Shown: one piece after another, positions 6,819-8,139 of the stretch | Layout of the letters: each line of letters begins with the position of its first letter | Numbering within the stretch: position 1 is the first letter of the stretch | Assembly: GCF_035508675.1 (NCBI RefSeq) | Contig: NZ_DATJMN010000375.1 | Coordinates: forward strand, 1 to 8,139 | Reading direction: 5' to 3' | DNA: 8,139 bases | DNA from: Dyella_B sp035508675 | GTDB taxonomy: Bacteria; Pseudomonadota; Gammaproteobacteria; Xanthomonadales; Rhodanobacteraceae | Translations under genes and position numbers: made by a program | Notes under the pieces: model-generated | What the model was told of the DNA's origin: nothing | Databases searched by the model: none | The model's input: only the letters and a program-made list of their open reading frames with translations

Positions 6819-6885
6819 ACCGTTTGTCGCAATGGTCCAGATGCCCACTTCGATCGAGTGCAATGGCACTAAAACTGCATGTCCA

Positions 6886-8139
6886 TCAAAGCGTGTCATA
6901 GTCCCGCCAGCGCGCCTGGCCTATCGCCGGATCGGTCACGCTCGGGCCGCCCATGTCCACGTGGCCTGCAAGGCGCTGCACGAAACCGGCTTCTGCGTCG
7001 GCGCGCACGATCAAGTCGTACCAGCCATAGCTGTCACCCAGAAACCAATGTTTCTCAGTGTGCTCGCCGGGTTTGAGCAGGTAGGTCATCGACTCGCCGT
7101 TGTAGAGGTTCTCAACCGTGATGTTGCAGAACTCGTGCCCTTCGTTGGCGAGCGTGAGCGCCACGCCGCCCGCTTCGCGCTGGTAGCGGCTGGCAACTTG
7201 CAGGATGGTCTTGCGCGATACGCTATCGCCCTTGAAGCTGCGCACGAAACCATTCGGCCCATATACGTGCCATGCGTAGGCACCCTGCATCGGCCAGCTC
7301 GCGGAAAGCGACTTTCCAGCCTCTACTGTGTAATACCACGGACCACTGGCTGCCCCACCGGAACGCACGTGGAAGCAGGCGCCCAAACGCCCCTCGTTCT
7401 GGAACTCGATGCGGAACTGCCCGCCATCGCCGCGGCCGATCGCCTGCAGGTCATAGGGCAGCGCGCGGGCTGGCTTTATCCCTGGTTCCTGCGTGGGCAG
7501 CGCCTGGTTGGCGGGCGGCATCGGTGAGTAATCGGGATGGCGCAGATCATCGGGCGGCGCGTAGGCGTTCGTGTTCGGCAATGCCGGTTGCGCGCCGTCA
7601 GGTTTGGCAAAGTCGAACGCCGAGGTGAGATCGCCGCACACCGCCCGGCGCCACGGGGTGATGTTGGGCGCCTGCACGCCAAAGCGCTGCTCGATAAAAC
7701 GGAGGATCGAAGTATGGTCGAACACCTCCGAGCACACCCAGCCACCTTTGCTCCATGGCGACACCACGATCATCGGCACGCGTGGTCCAAGGCCATACGG
7801 GCCGGCGGGATAGTAGACGTTGCCGGCAAAGATTTCATTGCCCGTGGATACCGTGGACTGCCCTTGCGCATCAGAGGGCGGCACGCACGGCGGGATCATG
7901 TGATCGAAAAAGCCGTCGTTTTCATCGTAGGTGATGAACAAAGCAGTCTTGCTGAAGACATCCGGATTGCTGGTCAGCGCATCCAGCACCTGCGACACGT
8001 ACCAGGCGCCGTAGTTGGCCGGCCAGTTGGGATGCTCGGTGTAGGCCTCGGGCGCGACGATCCAGGACACCTGTGGCAGCTTGCCCGCCTGCACGTCCTG
8101 GCGGAAGACGTCGAACAGGGTTCCGCCCTGCGCGATGGC
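6886..8139 (-). CDS. Phosphocholine-specific phospholipase C, C-terminal part
   Basis: Transcribed leftward and cut by the right edge, so only the last 417 residues are present; the frame is open to 8139. Family members have about 700 residues, so roughly 290 N-terminal residues, with the usual Tat-type signal and the nucleophilic Thr region, lie outside. The first visible residues continue the catalytic domain: LPQVSWIVAPEAYTEHPNWP (22-41), the acidic metal-site motif DENDGFFDH (72-80) and GPRVPMIVVSPWS (118-130) followed by FDHTS. Two C-terminal bacterial phospholipase C repeats (DUF756 type) follow at about residues 230-305 and 320-400, ending near GHVDMGGPSVTDPAIG. The enzyme hydrolyses phosphatidylcholine or sphingomyelin to release phosphocholine, and relatives such as PlcH and PlcN are exported. 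It is convergent with the cyd operon and has no evident link to it. Which substrate is preferred cannot be told from this part. Confidence 0.92.
   Translation of the reverse strand, partial: AIAQGGTLFDVFRQDVQAGKLPQVSWIVAPEAYTEHPNWPANYGAWYVSQVLDALTSNPDVFSKTALFITYDENDGFFDHMIPPCVPPSDAQGQSTVSTGNEIFAGNVYYPAGPYGLGPRVPMIVVSPWSKGGWVCSEVFDHTSILRFIEQRFGVQAPNITPWRRAVCGDLTSAFDFAKPDGAQPALPNTNAYAPPDDLRHPDYSPMPPANQALPTQEPGIKPARALPYDLQAIGRGDGGQFRIEFQNEGRLGACFHVRSGGAASGPWYYTVEAGKSLSASWPMQGAYAWHVYGPNGFVRSFKGDSVSRKTILQVASRYQREAGGVALTLANEGHEFCNITVENLYNGESMTYLLKPGEHTEKHWFLGDSYGWYDLIVRADAEAGFVQRLAGHVDMGGPSVTDPAIGQARWRDYDTL

Noticed and set aside
8092..8094. GTG at 8094 as the phospholipase start
   Set aside because: The frame stays open to the window edge and the upstream residues (AIAQGGTLFDVFRQD) continue the family sequence, so this is an internal Val codon.
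1..8139. CRISPR array, tRNA or rRNA gene, insertion sequence, toxin-antitoxin or defence genes
   Set aside because: No regularly spaced repeats, no RNA gene recognised, no transposase or terminal repeats, and the coding space is fully explained by the cyd operon and the phospholipase.

Overview
The window is a compact, GC-rich proteobacterial chromosome segment. It is dominated by one rightward respiratory gene cluster, cydA-cydB-cydX-like-cydD-cydC (258..6769). This encodes a long-Q-loop (E. coli bd-I type) cytochrome bd quinol oxidase and the CydDC ABC exporter needed to assemble it. A convergent gene on the minus strand, cut by the window edge (6886..8139), encodes the C-terminal 417 residues of a phosphocholine-specific phospholipase C. 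The high GC, the close similarity of CydA, CydB, CydD and CydC to the gammaproteobacterial forms, the cydABX-DC order and this type of phospholipase suggest a gammaproteobacterium of the Xanthomonadales/Rhodanobacteraceae kind. That assignment is an inference from general resemblance, not from a search.

Layout. Positions 1..257 hold no convincing gene and look like the control region of the operon. They contain a perfect FNR/Anr-type palindrome (59..72), a second copy with one mismatch (171..184), and twin 10-bp repeats just before the second copy (132..141 and 159..168). A possible -10 (206..211) lies at the distance expected for FNR-family activation from the second box. cydA and cydB are separated by 3 nt, and cydB is followed after 9 nt by a 70-codon membrane protein. 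This protein carries the CydX hallmark WYFAW, but behind an extra N-terminal transmembrane helix. A perfect 13-bp GC-rich hairpin (3222..3252) sits in the 69-nt gap before cydD. cydD and cydC overlap by 4 nt. A 10-bp C/T-G/A hairpin (6792..6818) follows cydC and separates it from the convergent phospholipase gene.

How the genes work together. CydA and CydB (with the CydX-like subunit) form the haem b558/b595/d quinol oxidase used at low oxygen. CydD and CydC form the heterodimeric ABC transporter whose loss prevents cytochrome bd assembly. The two FNR/Anr-type sites predict oxygen-responsive expression of the whole set. The phospholipase is an unrelated, probably exported phospholipid-degrading enzyme.

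Nothing here amounts to a new defence, mobile or RNA-based system. The points most worth a second look are the two-helix CydX-like protein, the paired FNR/Anr boxes with promoter-like geometry, the loss of a usually conserved aspartate in CydB helix 1, and the intra-operon hairpin.
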